A stretch of 64,000 nucleotides of DNA, taken from Amphibalanus amphitrite. Taxonomy: Eukaryota > Arthropoda > Thecostraca > Balanomorpha > Balanidae. Below the pieces are notes generated by a model. That model saw only the letters and a list, made by a program, of their open reading frames with translations. It was not told where the DNA came from and did not search any database. Location: positions 496,001-560,000 of the forward strand of contig NW_024881615.1 of NCBI RefSeq assembly GCF_019059575.1, in the 5' to 3' direction. Position 1 is the first letter of the stretch. Each line of letters begins with the position of its first letter. This document shows, one piece after another, positions 1 to 10,518 of this stretch. The position numbers and the translations under genes are program-made.

Positions 1-2
1 AC

Positions 3-1841
3 GAGGAGACGCGCCGCCTCCAGCAGGAGGTCGAGGAGGCGCGCAAGAAGCAGCAGGAGGCCGCCGAGGCCCTGCTGGCCGCCAGCACGCCCAACCACCA
101 CCACGTCAACGACCACGACGAGGACGAGAACGATGAGCTGGCCAACGGCGACATCAGCCGCGACCTGGGCAACGAGGACGACGGCAGCTTCGAGGACCCG
201 GTCAACGAGCGGCGCACGGCCACCGAGAAGAACGAGCGGCTCCAGGAGCAGCTGCTGGTCAGTGACGGGGAAAGGGAGGGGAATGGGAGGGGAGAGCGGC
301 TCCAGGAGCAGCTGCTGGTCAGTAACGGGCCGGAGGGGTGGGGGAGCGGGTTAGAGTGGGAGGGAAACAAGGTGGGGAGGAGAGGAGGAGCGCAGTGGGA
401 TGCGAAGGAGCGAGCCCAGAGACCTCAAGCTTGGCGCAAGTCGGGAGGGGGTAGGCGCCTAAAAGGGAAGACCAACACGGGAAGACTGTGATCTTTGAGT
501 CTTGGTTCTGCACTGGCACATAGCTGTACCCGGGCTTAGTAGGCCTCGGCAGTAGAGGCATAGTGCCGCTGTGCGTAGCGCCCCATCCCCGTTCCCTAGT
601 CAGGCTATATGGCCAGCCTCTCTGTCCCAGCCGCCCCCGCAGTCCGATCCCCACGTGTATAGTCTATCGCTCCGCTCCCGTGTTACGGATCTTGTGACAG
701 CCGTCACGGCCCCTAGTCCACTGTGCGTACGTCACATGTGACGGGGGAGCTGTCAGCGCCGGCCGACCGTCAGCCCCTCACCCCTGACAGCCAACTGACT
801 GCCACGCCCGGCCTTGTGCGCGTGTGTGACGCGACAGCGGCGATGACACAATGATTGGGATGATGGGACTGCGGTTTGGGATGGGATCGTGGTTTGGGTC
901 TTTGATTGTGCGAGGGTACCGTGTTGCCTAACGCGGGCCGTAAAACAGGGGTGGATCAGGTGACCAGCGTGCAAAGGGAAAAAGACGTGACATGCGATTC
1001 TCACAACGGCACCTCATCCTTTACTTGTCTTTTATCAAGCAAGTTTTCTAGGTTAGTCGAGCTATAATTTTCAAATCATTGTAGTCGCTTTTCTGACGTC
1101 AGATTCTGTGCCTATGTGCTAAGTGCGATCAACTTTGGGCCCAGTAACAGGCAGTGAGCTCGCCGTTTTCTCTCTCCCCCGTCCGTCACTCGCCGACCTT
1201 CTGTCCCGTGACAGCCGTGACGGCTGCTGCTCCCGTGACGCGCCGTCACCGGTGGTGACCGTCAGGTGCCGGGTGACGTCACGGCCGCCCAGATCCGGGA
1301 GGGACCCCTATCTCCGTGGGGAGACCGGCTGTGTTGATGTTTGTTGTTGACGTTTACTCTGCCTACCGGTCTGAGTCACACTGGTCATAGCTGTGGCTGG
1401 GTATCAGTTTGTCATGGGATGTGTGCAGCTACCTGCCGTTTCCTCATCTGTTATGTAGTTCGTAAATGAAGGTTTACGTTTGCGTGAACAGCGTGACCAT
1501 TTTGCTCCCATTTCTAACTTTGTATGCATGTCATCAAATGTAACTTTCTTCGGTCACATTTCCATCGTTGCGTACTCATTGCTGACAGAAGTCTCTAAAA
1601 TGGACTGATGAAGGATTTGCCCCCCATTCACCCAACCCCTCTGATATTACTGACACTCCCCGTCACCGATCCGCAGGCCCTCAAAGACGAGCTGGCCGAG
1701 ACCCGCGACGACTCCAAGGAGACGCAGATGGACAAGCTGCACAAGGAGAACGTCAAGGAGGGCAGGGACAAGTACAAGACCCTGCGCGAGATCCGGAAGG
1801 GCAACACCAAGCGGCGTGTGGACGCGTTTGAGAACATGTAG
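3..1841 (+). CDS. Moe: Moesin (ERM protein), C-terminal two exons, 5' partial
   Basis: Last 139 residues of an ezrin/radixin/moesin protein, which links cortical F-actin to membrane proteins. Exons: 3-257 (enters from outside the window, phase 0 at its end) and 1677-1841 (stop TAG). The first exon encodes the end of the charged alpha-helical region ([20 protein letters not shown]) and an acidic, His-containing linker. The second encodes the C-terminal actin-binding/FERM-masking tail, with the near-invariant block [18 protein letters not shown] and the end VDAFENM. The Thr in KYKTLR is the conserved regulatory phosphorylation site of the family. Donor at 258 (GTCAGT) and acceptor ending at 1676 keep the frame. 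The FERM domain lies upstream of the window. The donor end of the first exon is duplicated 60 bp downstream (see repeat entry). Identification is secure; the coding start is not in view. Confidence 0.95.
228..330 (+). repeat. Tandem duplication of a Moesin exon end and its splice donor
   Basis: About 30 nt (exon end coding ERLQEQLL plus GTCAGT) at about 234-263 recur at about 294-323, offset by exactly 60 bp. The second copy lies in the intron, carries the same donor, and the 60 bp between the donors is open in the coding frame (20 codons). Homology of the mature tail favours use of the first donor. Confidence 0.85.
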
Positions 1842-2488
1842 ACGGTAGGAGCCGCGGCGCCCGCCGCCGCCAGCGCCTGCCGCCCCGCCCCGCCCCGCCC
1901 CGCCGTGAGACCGGGCGGACTACTTAGCGGCGTCGGCCGCCCCGCGCCGCCCCTGCCGCCGCCGCCGCTGCCATCGTCATCTGGTCAGCGGTGCGCCCGT
2001 ACCGAGCAGTCTTCCGCGGCGCCAGCGGCGGCGGCCGGCACCGAGCCGAGAGCGCGGCGCGGGCGAGAGTGTACAGACAGACGCAGCGAGAGCGAGCGAG
2101 CAAGAGTGAGAGGGAGCGAGCGAGTCCGTGAACGAGTGAGCGAGTGCCGGAGAAGATGCGCGCGCCCGCGATACTTCCGCCCCTTCCGGTCCTGTAGCAC
2201 CCGGCTAAGCGCGCGCGCAGAGCCGCTCTCGGAATTGCCGCTTCGTGCGAGCGGCTCAGGAGAAGCCGCCGAGGCAGGGCGCCCCCGTTTTGAGGATGTC
2301 TTTACCAGCTGAGCGAGCACCGGCCAGGATAGGTCGCTGCGATCGCCCCGGGTCTTCATACGGCCGTCCGAGCCCGCGTGTGTTGTGGATACATGTTACA
2401 GTGAGATGTATTTTCCATTGGAGTTATCTAATCGTTATATAAAAAGTGCCTCCGGTCTCTGTGCCGGGCTTCGTAACGCGGGAATAAA
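1842..2488 (+). other. Probable Moesin 3'UTR with poly(A) signal
   Basis: GC-rich sequence follows the Moesin stop, with simple GAGCGAGC-type stretches around 2080-2150. An AATAAA at 2483-2488 is followed by a GT-rich stretch (about 2500-2545), the usual layout of a polyadenylation site. No convincing coding potential is seen; the small open frames here are GC-driven. Confidence 0.55.
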
Positions 2489-3973
2489 TGCTATTTTGGA
2501 GGTGTTTTGCTGTTCCCTGGTGAGACTGGTGGTGTGTGGAGGGTTAGCGGCGGGGAACCATGGCTGGCTGGTATGTGCGTCACTCTACTGCCCCTGTCAC
2601 CGACTGCTTGTTCAAGCAGATGTGTCAGTCAGCGGCCGCCGCGCCTGGGTCGGGGAGGACGGCCTTCGCTGACCCGTGCGGAGGCGGCGGCTGTCAGTCA
2701 CCTAGTGGTCAGGTGGCCTTCTAAACGCCGGGTAGAGGGCGGGTTGAGGTCGGCGTCACTGTCTTTTGGCGTCATTTGATAGTTGGTACCCACGTGCGGC
2801 CTGTGCCCTCCCCCTGATGACTGCAGGGACATACACATGATACTCCCTGGGAAAGGACACAATTTGCGCGAGGTAACGAATTATTTCATAGGTTACGCGC
2901 CACGCGGCCGCCAGATCTGAGCGGTGGATACAGACACATTCGATGCGGACTGAGGACAGCATTGCGGCGGGGGTTGCAGTAACCCCGAAGGGGTCATGAT
3001 GACTGGGATGACCTTCGAAAGGGGGTGGGGGGTCATCGCTGGCCGTTCAGTGACAGTTGCCATTTGACACTGGCCGGGACCGAGCTCCTGACACTCCAGG
3101 CAGCGGCCCTTCTAAGCGTCAGGTCGCAAAGACAACATAGTTCTGTTCTAATGTGGTATAGCGATGAATCTACGCAACGATACGCACGCCACGCATGTAA
3201 ACTAAACACGATGCCAGCGTTCCCTTCCGCACTACGTCATGATGTGGTGCCCTTTAGTGTCCCTCGGTTGTGAACAAAGTCGCGGTATGTCACAATCGTC
3301 CAATACGTTAGCAGTGTTCAATGTGGAAATATTTTCAGCTTCTTGTCGACGGCAATACGGATAAGGATGAGATTATTTTAATGATAAGGGTTGGCAATGA
3401 CTAATCTGAATTACAAAACAGCAGACAACGGCAGCCAAAGATGCGGTTATACATAATAACTGTTTTGTAAAGTTGTAAAAGGTAAATGGCACATCGATGT
3501 GTTACACCTATGGATCTCCGTTCACAGACACGACCATTGAGATGAAACCCGTCCCCCATACCGTTCTTCGGCCCTCGTCCGACTGGCCATGTCCCATGTC
3601 TGGCCAATTTTTGCCCCCTCTGTGATATGTCCCGTGGCCAGTCTGTTATGATACTGAAGTGACCTTAGGTCACTGAGGTGACCTGATGACACTGGCATGT
3701 CCTCTTTCTAGATGACTGCCCGGCCCAGCCCTGTGCCTCCCTGTGTTATGAAACGCAGACAGGTCTGCCGGTGTAGTCCGGCTGCTTTTCTGTGTAGACA
3801 GGTCTGCTGGCCTCCCTTCTGCCACTCCGAGCTGCAGAGGTCCGGCCACGAGCCGCCGCTACGCACAGCCCGCCGTCGTGTCGGCCTCGGCCGGTCAGCG
3901 GCCGCACGCAGGTGACATTTGCTGCGTGGCGCAGCGGGGGCGGACGTGCGTGGGGCCCACGCACCTGCGGCCC
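2489..3973. other. Intergenic spacer upstream of the first low-complexity protein gene
   Basis: No gene is recognised. The only motif noted is TGACCT-T-AGGTCA at 3660-3672 with a further AGGTGACCT at 3677-3685, paired nuclear-receptor half-sites about 300 bp upstream of the TATA-like box at 3974. Function is unproven. Confidence 0.4.
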
Positions 3974-3982
3974 CATAAAAAG
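3974..3982 (+). promoter_or_regulatory. TATA-like box of the first structural-protein gene
   Basis: CATAAAAAG at 3974-3982 lies 95 nt upstream of the ATG at 4069. That leaves room for a start site near 4005-4015 and a short 5'UTR, as in strongly expressed arthropod cuticle or secretory genes. Confidence 0.6.
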
Positions 3983-4068
3983 CGGCACCGGAACCCCAGA
4001 GTCGCCACAGTCCCGAGTCGTTCCCGGGTCGCAGCCAGCCGCCGCACTCCGTCCTCCCAGCCATCACC

Positions 4069-5775
4069 ATGAAGTTCGTGGTGCTGCTCGCAGCGGCTCT
4101 CAGCGTCGCCTCTGGTAGGTGCAGTTCGATCAGGCTCGGCGCCGTTCTGCTGAAGCTTTATCTATCAGATATTCGTGACCACTTGCATGGTTTGCATCTA
4201 CGACGAGTTAAAACTCAGCTAGGCTTATGTTCTTTGATAGCATAATGACCTAAATCATAAGCCTATCTAACCATAAGCTAGTCGGTGCCCACTCTAAGTT
4301 GAATCAATCTAGCACCTGACAGTATGGAACAATATCTTCAATGTGGTATATATTGTGCAGTGCGTCGTGATGTTCTCCCAGTCCAGTCTCTCACAGTTTT
4401 ATGATCGACATTGTGCTTTGCCGCAGCGGTGCCTACTGGATTCGTTCGCCCGAACCCGGTGCGGACCACTACCACGACCACTACGACGACCACCACGACG
4501 CCGGCTCAACCCGAAGGCCTTGCCACTGAGACGAAGGCGCTGGCCGGCGGCAAGCTGAAGACGGTCGGCAACGCACTGGCGCAGGTGGCCGGCGGCTCCA
4601 ACACCGTGGAGCGCCAGGAGTCGCAAGAGAGCGCCGCCAACGCGCGCGTCCAGATCGACGCGCAGCGGGCCGCCATCGGCCAGGCGAAGGCTGCCTCCAA
4701 GGGCCGCTCGGACGTGCTCAGCCAGGCTAACAGCGAGCAGGCCAGCAGTGACACGCGGGCGGCGGCGCGCGGCGTCAGCGTCGGCGAGGCGCGCACCCAG
4801 GCGGACGCCAACGGCGCGGCGGCCACCCGCGGCCGCGGCACCAAGACCGACGGCAACAGCGGCATCAGCACGGCCACTGAGAGCGACGGCGCCAGCAGCG
4901 GCCTCAGCCAGGCGCTGGGCACCGCCTCCCGGCAGACGGTGGGCGGCGTGTCCGAGTCCCGCGCCGACACCATCTCCGGCACCAAGGGCCAGTCGCGCGG
5001 CAGCGCCGGCGTGGCGGGCGCCGGCCGCGCGCGCAGCGCCGCCGTCCAGGCCAACACCACGGCCCTCTCCGGCAGTCAGACCAAGGTGGACGTCATCGGC
5101 GACGGCAGGGCCACGGCCGCAGAGGCCGGCGGCGCGCTCGGCCAGTCGGGCGGCTCGGCCTCCAGGCGCGCCTCGCGCACCGAGGCGGCCAACAAGGGTG
5201 AGGTGGAGACCCGCGGCGACGGCGCCGGCGCCGTCGGCGAGTCCAGCTCCAAGGCCACCGCCACCGAGTCTGGCACCAGCGCGGCCGAGTCCTCTGCCAA
5301 CAACCGGCTGGCGGCCACACGCACCGGCCGCGCCGAGACCAGCATCTTCACCGAGGGCGGGTCCACGCTCGGACTCGACCAGTTCTCCGGCGACGTGGTC
5401 GGCGCCGTCAAGTCGCTCACCTCTGGCAGTCAGAGCTCGCTGGGCAGCGCCAACAGCAAGGTGAACGCGGCCAGCTCGGCGCAGAACGCGCTCGGCGGCG
5501 GCGCCGCACTCGGTGACAGCACGTTCCGCGCCCAGACCTCGGGCACCGGCGCCGTCTCCGGTACTCTGGAGACGCGCGCCCAGAACCGGCTCAAGGCCGA
5601 CGCCCAGCCGGCCCAGCTCAGCCTAGTGGAGCGCATCAGACAGCAGCAGCAGCAGAAGGAGGCCGAACAGGGCAAGGGCTCCGTGCTGCCCTCTGCCGGC
5701 AAGGGCAAGGGGCCGCGGCCGACCCAGCCGCCGCCGCCGCCCACCCTGCCCAGCCCGCCCAGAGGCAAACACTAA
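4069..5775 (+). CDS. Secreted Ser/Gly/Ala/Thr-rich low-complexity protein, paralogue 1
   Basis: Two exons, 4069-4114 (46 nt, phase 1) and 4427-5775, encode 464 aa. Exon 1 plus the first codon of exon 2 make a signal peptide (MKFVVLLAAALSVASA), so the start is well supported. The mature protein begins VPTGFVRPNPVR, then a run of 12 Thr (possible O-glycosylation), then about 370 residues of hydrophilic Gly/Ser/Ala/Thr sequence of the type SGxxTxxDxxG, with almost no aromatic residues and no Cys. The C-terminus has QQQQQ and a basic Pro-rich tail. It shares blocks with the next gene, such as LSGSQTKVDVIGDG (nt 5068-5109) and a Phe-containing segment near nt 5341-5530. The same exon structure and orientation point to tandem duplication. 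I do not recognise a named family. Composition resembles silk-like or cement-like structural proteins (inference). Confidence 0.85.
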
Positions 5776-5889
5776 ACCACTGCCAGCAGCCGGAACAACG
5801 ACCGATTCAGACATCTGCGCGTCAACCGACATAACTGCATGATTCTTGCCGCATCATACCGATGCCCCTATGTTTTCTTCTTGTAATCA

Positions 5890-5895
5890 AATAAA
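5890..5895 (+). terminator. Poly(A) signal of paralogue 1
   Basis: AATAAA 115 nt after the stop codon, followed by a T-rich stretch at about 5911-5935. Confidence 0.7.
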
Positions 5896-6188
5896 AATGT
5901 GCCATCTCGAGCATTTTTGTAACTTTTTTTTCTCTCTAGAAAGGGACACGCTAGGGTCCTGGTAAGAGCGTCTCCAACGCTCCTCCCGCCTTCCTACGGC
6001 ATCGGTAGCGTTATGATCACCATATCCATTACTGGTCGGTTCACCATCACTCTCCCTCCCGTCCGTCAATTCTCGGCAGTTGCCGGTGCACAGCGACACC
6101 CGTGGCCTGGTGACCCATGGCACCTGGGTGACCTTCCTGTCCCTGGCACGGACGAGTTGACAGCCGCCGCCCACACACCGTCCCACAG

Positions 6189-6198
6189 TAAATAAAAG
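6189..6198 (+). promoter_or_regulatory. TATA-like box of the second structural-protein gene
   Basis: TAAATAAAAG at 6189-6198 is 60 nt upstream of the ATG at 6258. A TGACCT half-site lies at 6129-6134, about 55 nt further upstream. Confidence 0.55.
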
Positions 6199-6257
6199 AG
6201 GCTCGGAGGGGGTCGCGTGCCGCCAGTGCCCCCGGCCGTCGTCACCGAACGTCCGCC

Positions 6258-8362
6258 ATGCACTGCTGGATCTTGGCAGTCGCCTGCCTCGGCGCCGCCG
6301 CAGGTAAATAGGCTGCTAGCTCCTCCAGACATCTTCCCCGCTGATGGTTGCAGAAGTCGAGTGAAAAATAAAAAGATATTTCATAAAAACAATGATAAGC
6401 TTCTAAACTCCGGTATCTGAAAACGAGATCCATTTAGGAGATACACTAGAGTGAGGAGTCAGAGAATACCACCTACCTAATTTACGGAATGTCTTGAGCT
6501 GGACAGCGTAACCATCATAGAGACCAGATCAAAGGAAACTAGACTAATTGCCCCAGTATTGCTACACTTCTAGCATATTTCACAGAGATATAATACGAAT
6601 AGTACCGAGGGCGAAAACCATGTTTCCAGAATCCCGTATGTGTGTGGAGAATGCGGTACAATAAACGCGATGCCTCCTTACAGCGGCGCCGTGTATCAAC
6701 TGCGGGGTGCGCGGAGTGGGCCCGCCTGCCGGCGCTGTGGTGGTTGGTCCGCCGCCGCCCGAACCCGTCTTAGTTGAGAAGCACAGCCTCGGCACGCGCA
6801 CCAAGGCAGACGTCTCCGGCACCATCATCAGCACCGGCAACGCCAAGGCGGTGGTGTCCGGCGGCTCGCGCGCCACCCAGCTGCTGCCCGACCAGCGGGG
6901 CGGCGCCGCCGCGCGCGTCAAACTCTACACGCAGCGCAACGGGCTCGGCTCGGGCAGCGCCGCCTCGGTCGGCCGCTCAGACGTGGACGCCGGCCTCAAC
7001 GCGTCCAGCAGCCAGGGCGACGCCATCACCGAGACACGCAGCACCGGCGAGGCCACCACCGAAGCCGACGCCACGGGCAAGGGCGAGACGCTCGGCGAGG
7101 GCTCGCGCACGGACGCCAGCGGCGGCTCCAGCTCCGCCACCATCAGCGACGGCTCGTCGGCCGGCGCGGCGCAGACGGTCGGCACCGCCGGACAGGCGCC
7201 GGGCATCGGCACCGACGCCGGCTCCGGCGCCGCCTCCCACGTCGAGTCGAGCGGCTCGGGCGGCTCGCGAGCGGCGGGTCGCGGCCGCGGCGCCGCCTTC
7301 GGCAGCGACACCACCTCGCTGTCCGGCAGCCAGACCCGGTCCGACGTCATCGGCGACGGCCAGGCGCGCTCCGTGGAGACGGGCGGCGCCGCCGGACAGA
7401 AGGGCGACGGCATCAGCCAAACCCAGGCCACCTCCAAGGGCACGGTGCACACACTCGGCAACGGCGCCAGCGGTGACGGCGAGACGTCGGCCAAGGGCAC
7501 GGCCGGCACCAACAGCACCACCTCCTCGGACTCCACCGCCAGCAACCGACTCAAGGCCACCCGCGGCGGCGTCGCCGAGTCGGACGTCTTCACCACGGGC
7601 CTGTCCGAGCTCGGCATGGACTCCTTCACCAAGGGCCTGGCGGTGAAGACCAAGTCGGTGACGTCGGGCGAACAGACCACCGCCGGCAGCGCCAGGGCCA
7701 AGAGTAACGGCGCCAGCGCGGTGGGCAGCACACTGCTGGGCGCCGGCGCCGCCATCACCGACACCACCTTCCGCGGCGAGAGCGTCACCGCCGGCAGCAT
7801 CAAGGGCGCGCTGCAGTCGTCCGGCGTGGCAGGCGTGGCCGACGGCCAGCCGGTGGTACAGGCCGCAGAGCCGGCCGCCGACGCCGGCAACACGGTGGTC
7901 GTGGTGGATAAGCCGGCGACGTCCGAGACGCCCGTCGTGGTCGCGCAGCCCGCCCCGGCCCCGGAACCCTATGTGCCCCCCGTCCCCGCTCCGGAGCCAT
8001 ATGTGCCTCGGCCCAGACCTGAGCCATACACACCTCCCTACAGCCACAAGCAGAGTACTGGGCCATACATACCACCCTACGCCCACAAGCAGAGTCCTGA
8101 ACCCTATACACAACCCTATGTGCCTAAGCAGAGTCCTGAGCCATACGTGCCACCCTATGTGCCTAAGCAGAGTCCTGAGCCCTACACACCACCTTATGTG
8201 CCTAAGCAGAGTCCTGAGCCCTACATACCACCCTATGTGCCTAAGCACGATCCTGAGTCATACACACCACCCTATCCGCCTCGGCGACGCACCTACAGAA
8301 ATGAGTCCTACAAGCACCACAAGCGGACCGAATACGCAGCGACGGACCCGAACGGATTTTAG
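6258..8362 (+). CDS. Secreted Ser/Gly/Ala/Thr-rich protein with Pro/Tyr repeat tail, paralogue 2
   Basis: Two exons, 6258-6303 (46 nt, phase 1) and 6684-8362, encode 574 aa. The signal peptide is MHCWILAVACLGAAA followed by APCINCGVRG, so the mature N-terminus carries two Cys. A body of about 360 residues is paralogous to the preceding gene: shared LSGSQTRSDVIGDG (nt 7318-7359), ASNRLKATRGGVAES against ANNRLAATRTGRAET, and DTTFRGES against DSTFRAQT. Unlike its neighbour, it ends in a Pro/Tyr-rich domain (nt about 7950-8290) with 13-residue repeats of the type KQSPEPYxPPYVP, then a basic Arg/Lys/Tyr tail. The identical first-exon length and phase support duplication of one ancestral gene. Likely an extracellular structural, cuticle or adhesive protein. 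Tyr in PEPY motifs could be cross-linked, which is inference. Confidence 0.85.
8025..8280 (+). repeat. 39-bp coding repeats (PEPYxPPY)
   Basis: About six head-to-tail copies of a 39-bp unit encode SPEPYxPPYVPKQ variants. The central copies are most alike and the outer copies degenerate, the usual sign of unequal crossing-over. Confidence 0.85.
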
Positions 8363-8451
8363 TCTTTCATCCTTCACCTGACAGCATTGCATTTGCATCG
8401 AAGACACTGGCACGACACGTGTGCCTTGCTATCATGTAACCAAGTTTGCAA

Positions 8452-8457
8452 ATAAAT
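8452..8457 (+). terminator. Poly(A) signal of paralogue 2
   Basis: AATAAA 90 nt after the stop codon at 8362, followed by TAGTTGTATTGTCAG, a T/G-rich stretch. Confidence 0.65.
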
Positions 8458-8816
8458 AGTTGTATTGTCAGTTGACGGCACGGATGTCCTCCTGTCCCCA
8501 GTCAGCGGCTAGTGGTGACGCGAGGCGGGTCGGAGTGGTCAGATCAGGTATTTGGCCCCAGACGGAGGTATTTGACCGAGTTAAACCTTGGTAAAACAGG
8601 CATGTCATCATTATCAACTGAGATCGTAGATTTCTGGTCATTAAGCTTTCAGAAGGCGATGGGTAAGCGCAACAGAGGGCTCAAGAGGACGTCACATGTG
8701 TGGGCACGTTGGCAGTTTTCATGAACAACACAATCAGCCCGTATTGACACCACAGTTACATATATTAAATGAAACACTGATCAGGTACAAATTGAGTTCC
8801 AGTAAGGGTACGTTTG
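8458..8816. other. Convergent spacer between structural-protein gene 2 and the zinc-finger gene
   Basis: This is the 3' side of both neighbouring genes. TTTAAT at 8817-8822 reads ATTAAA on the minus strand, 35 nt past the zinc-finger stop, and may be that gene's poly(A) signal. No other feature is seen. Confidence 0.4.
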
Positions 8817-8856
8817 TTTAATGTTAACTCTGCTCGAATTCGACTCGCGATCGAAC

Positions 8857-10518
8857 TCAGGCTGGATCGTCGACGTCCGCCTCCGTCTCTGCCGTCGTGC
8901 CGGCGACTGCGGGCGCACGGCGCGGCGCCTTCTTCGGCGCGCCTCGGGCGTGGCTCTTCATGTGCTTGTTGAACGCCGACCGATCGGCGTAGTTTTTGGA
9001 GCAGCTCTGGCACTGGTAGGGCCGCGTGCCGAAGTGCCGGTTCAGGTGCTCGGTCAGCGCCTGCTGTCGCGGGAATGACTTATCGCACTCGGTGCACTTG
9101 TGTGGCTTCTCCTTCATGTGGCTGCGCTTGTGACGGCGCAGGTCGCTGAGCACGTCGAACGCTGCAAAGCATATTTCACAGGGGAAGCGCTTTTTGCCCT
9201 CGTGCCGTCGCTTGTGGTCCTTCAGACCAGCCATCTGAACGAACGTTTTGCCGCAGAGATCGCAGAGGTAAGGCCGTTCGCCGCTGTGGTACTTCATGTG
9301 GGTGTTGAGGGCGCCCAGCTGGACGAACCGGGCCGAGCACACGGAGCACTGGTAGGGCCGCTCACCCGAGTGCAGCCGACTGTGTATCCGCAGGTCCTTG
9401 CGCTCGGCGAACCGCTTTCCGCAGTCGGGACACTCGTACGGCCGCTCGCCCGTGTGAGTCTTCATGTGGCGACTCAGGTTACAGAATCTCGTGAAAGTTC
9501 GCCCGCACTCGATACAATTGAGGCGTGTGTGAGCCACAATGTGCGACCGGTACAGAGACTTAAGATGAAAATCACTATTACACTTACAGCACAGGAATTG
9601 TTCACTATAAATAGCGAAATGAAATAGGAACGCATTGAAATTGGGATACAAGTGTTGACAAATGCTACAACGATACTCGTAGCCATCGCCCTGAGAGTTG
9701 GCGTCCAACGAAGAAGCTTTTTGTTTGGTGAAGAAGTGCACCACGGCGGTACCTCCTTTGTTCCTTGTGAACGAGAGGTAATTCTGGTAATCAAGTTCGT
9801 CAATTCTGCCAGCCTCAGCCAAGTTGATCCTTTGTATACCACCGGTGGCGGCAGCGGACGAATCCGCAGTCATTTCTTCATCACGATGTTCATCGGGACG
9901 ACTAGCGCTTGGGTCCGGCAGAGGGTCCATGACCCCTGGATCGGGCTCACCGCTATCCAGCTCGAGAGCTCCTTCCGCTGCCAGGGGCTCGTCTGCCAAG
10001 CCGGTATCGGCTACCGGCTCTGGCACGGAATTGTCCAGCACCTGGCAAGTACCGAGGCCGGCATACTCGTCCATGACGGGCACGGCGAGCTGTTCGCCAC
10101 AGTCGGACGACTGGCCGCCCAGGTAGCAGTCGATGATGTCGGGCCCGGCGCCGAGCACGGCCACGCGGCTCTGCTTGTGGGCGACCTCCAGTCCGGCGCC
10201 GTCCAGCTCCGTCCGCTGGATGATGAAGCCCCGCGGGGCCGGCGGCTGGTGGCCGGCCGGGGCCGCCGCGGCACCGCGGGAGCTCTGCAGCAGCATCCTG
10301 TTCTCCCGCTCGCACAGCTGCGACTGCAGCGCGGATATGTCGTCGGCAGAGCTGTTGACCACATCCTGCAGGTTCTCCGAGATGACGTTCCAGTACTGGA
10401 CAGCCTTCAACTTGTCCTCAGTGGACATGGACCGAACAAGAGAGATGGCCTCCTTTATCTTCAGGTGGAAAGATGCCAATGCATTGGTGGCACACAGGTC
10501 ACAGTTGGAGACATCCAT
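8857..10518 (-). CDS. C2H2 zinc-finger protein, nine tandem fingers
   Basis: Uninterrupted 553-aa frame on the minus strand. The N-terminal 280 residues lack a recognised ZAD, BTB or KRAB domain. They start MDVSNCDLCATNALASFHLK, include a helical, possibly coiled segment (about residues 25-80), then an acidic Pro-containing linker. Residues about 280-522 hold nine C2H2 units. The first is degenerate (its second His is replaced in HFAIYSEQ) and the rest are canonical, several joined by TGERPY or SGERPY linkers. The tail is basic then acidic (PKKAPRRAPAV ... ETEADVDDPA). Probably a sequence-specific nuclear DNA-binding regulator; finger order does not let me name an orthologue. Start chosen as the first Met of the frame. 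The long open frames on the opposite strand are GC shadows. Confidence 0.85.
   Translation of the reverse strand: MDVSNCDLCATNALASFHLKIKEAISLVRSMSTEDKLKAVQYWNVISENLQDVVNSSADDISALQSQLCERENRMLLQSSRGAAAAPAGHQPPAPRGFIIQRTELDGAGLEVAHKQSRVAVLGAGPDIIDCYLGGQSSDCGEQLAVPVMDEYAGLGTCQVLDNSVPEPVADTGLADEPLAAEGALELDSGEPDPGVMDPLPDPSASRPDEHRDEEMTADSSAAATGGIQRINLAEAGRIDELDYQNYLSFTRNKGGTAVVHFFTKQKASSLDANSQGDGYEYRCSICQHLYPNFNAFLFHFAIYSEQFLCCKCNSDFHLKSLYRSHIVAHTRLNCIECGRTFTRFCNLSRHMKTHTGERPYECPDCGKRFAERKDLRIHSRLHSGERPYQCSVCSARFVQLGALNTHMKYHSGERPYLCDLCGKTFVQMAGLKDHKRRHEGKKRFPCEICFAAFDVLSDLRRHKRSHMKEKPHKCTECDKSFPRQQALTEHLNRHFGTRPYQCQSCSKNYADRSAFNKHMKSHARGAPKKAPRRAPAVAGTTAETEADVDDPA

Noticed and set aside
4506..8248. 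Long open frames in other frames and on the minus strand across the two structural-protein genes
   Set aside because: They are GC-driven shadows: peptides rich in Arg/Pro/Ala, with no signal peptide or family motif, while the chosen frames have signal peptides and conserve sequence between paralogues.
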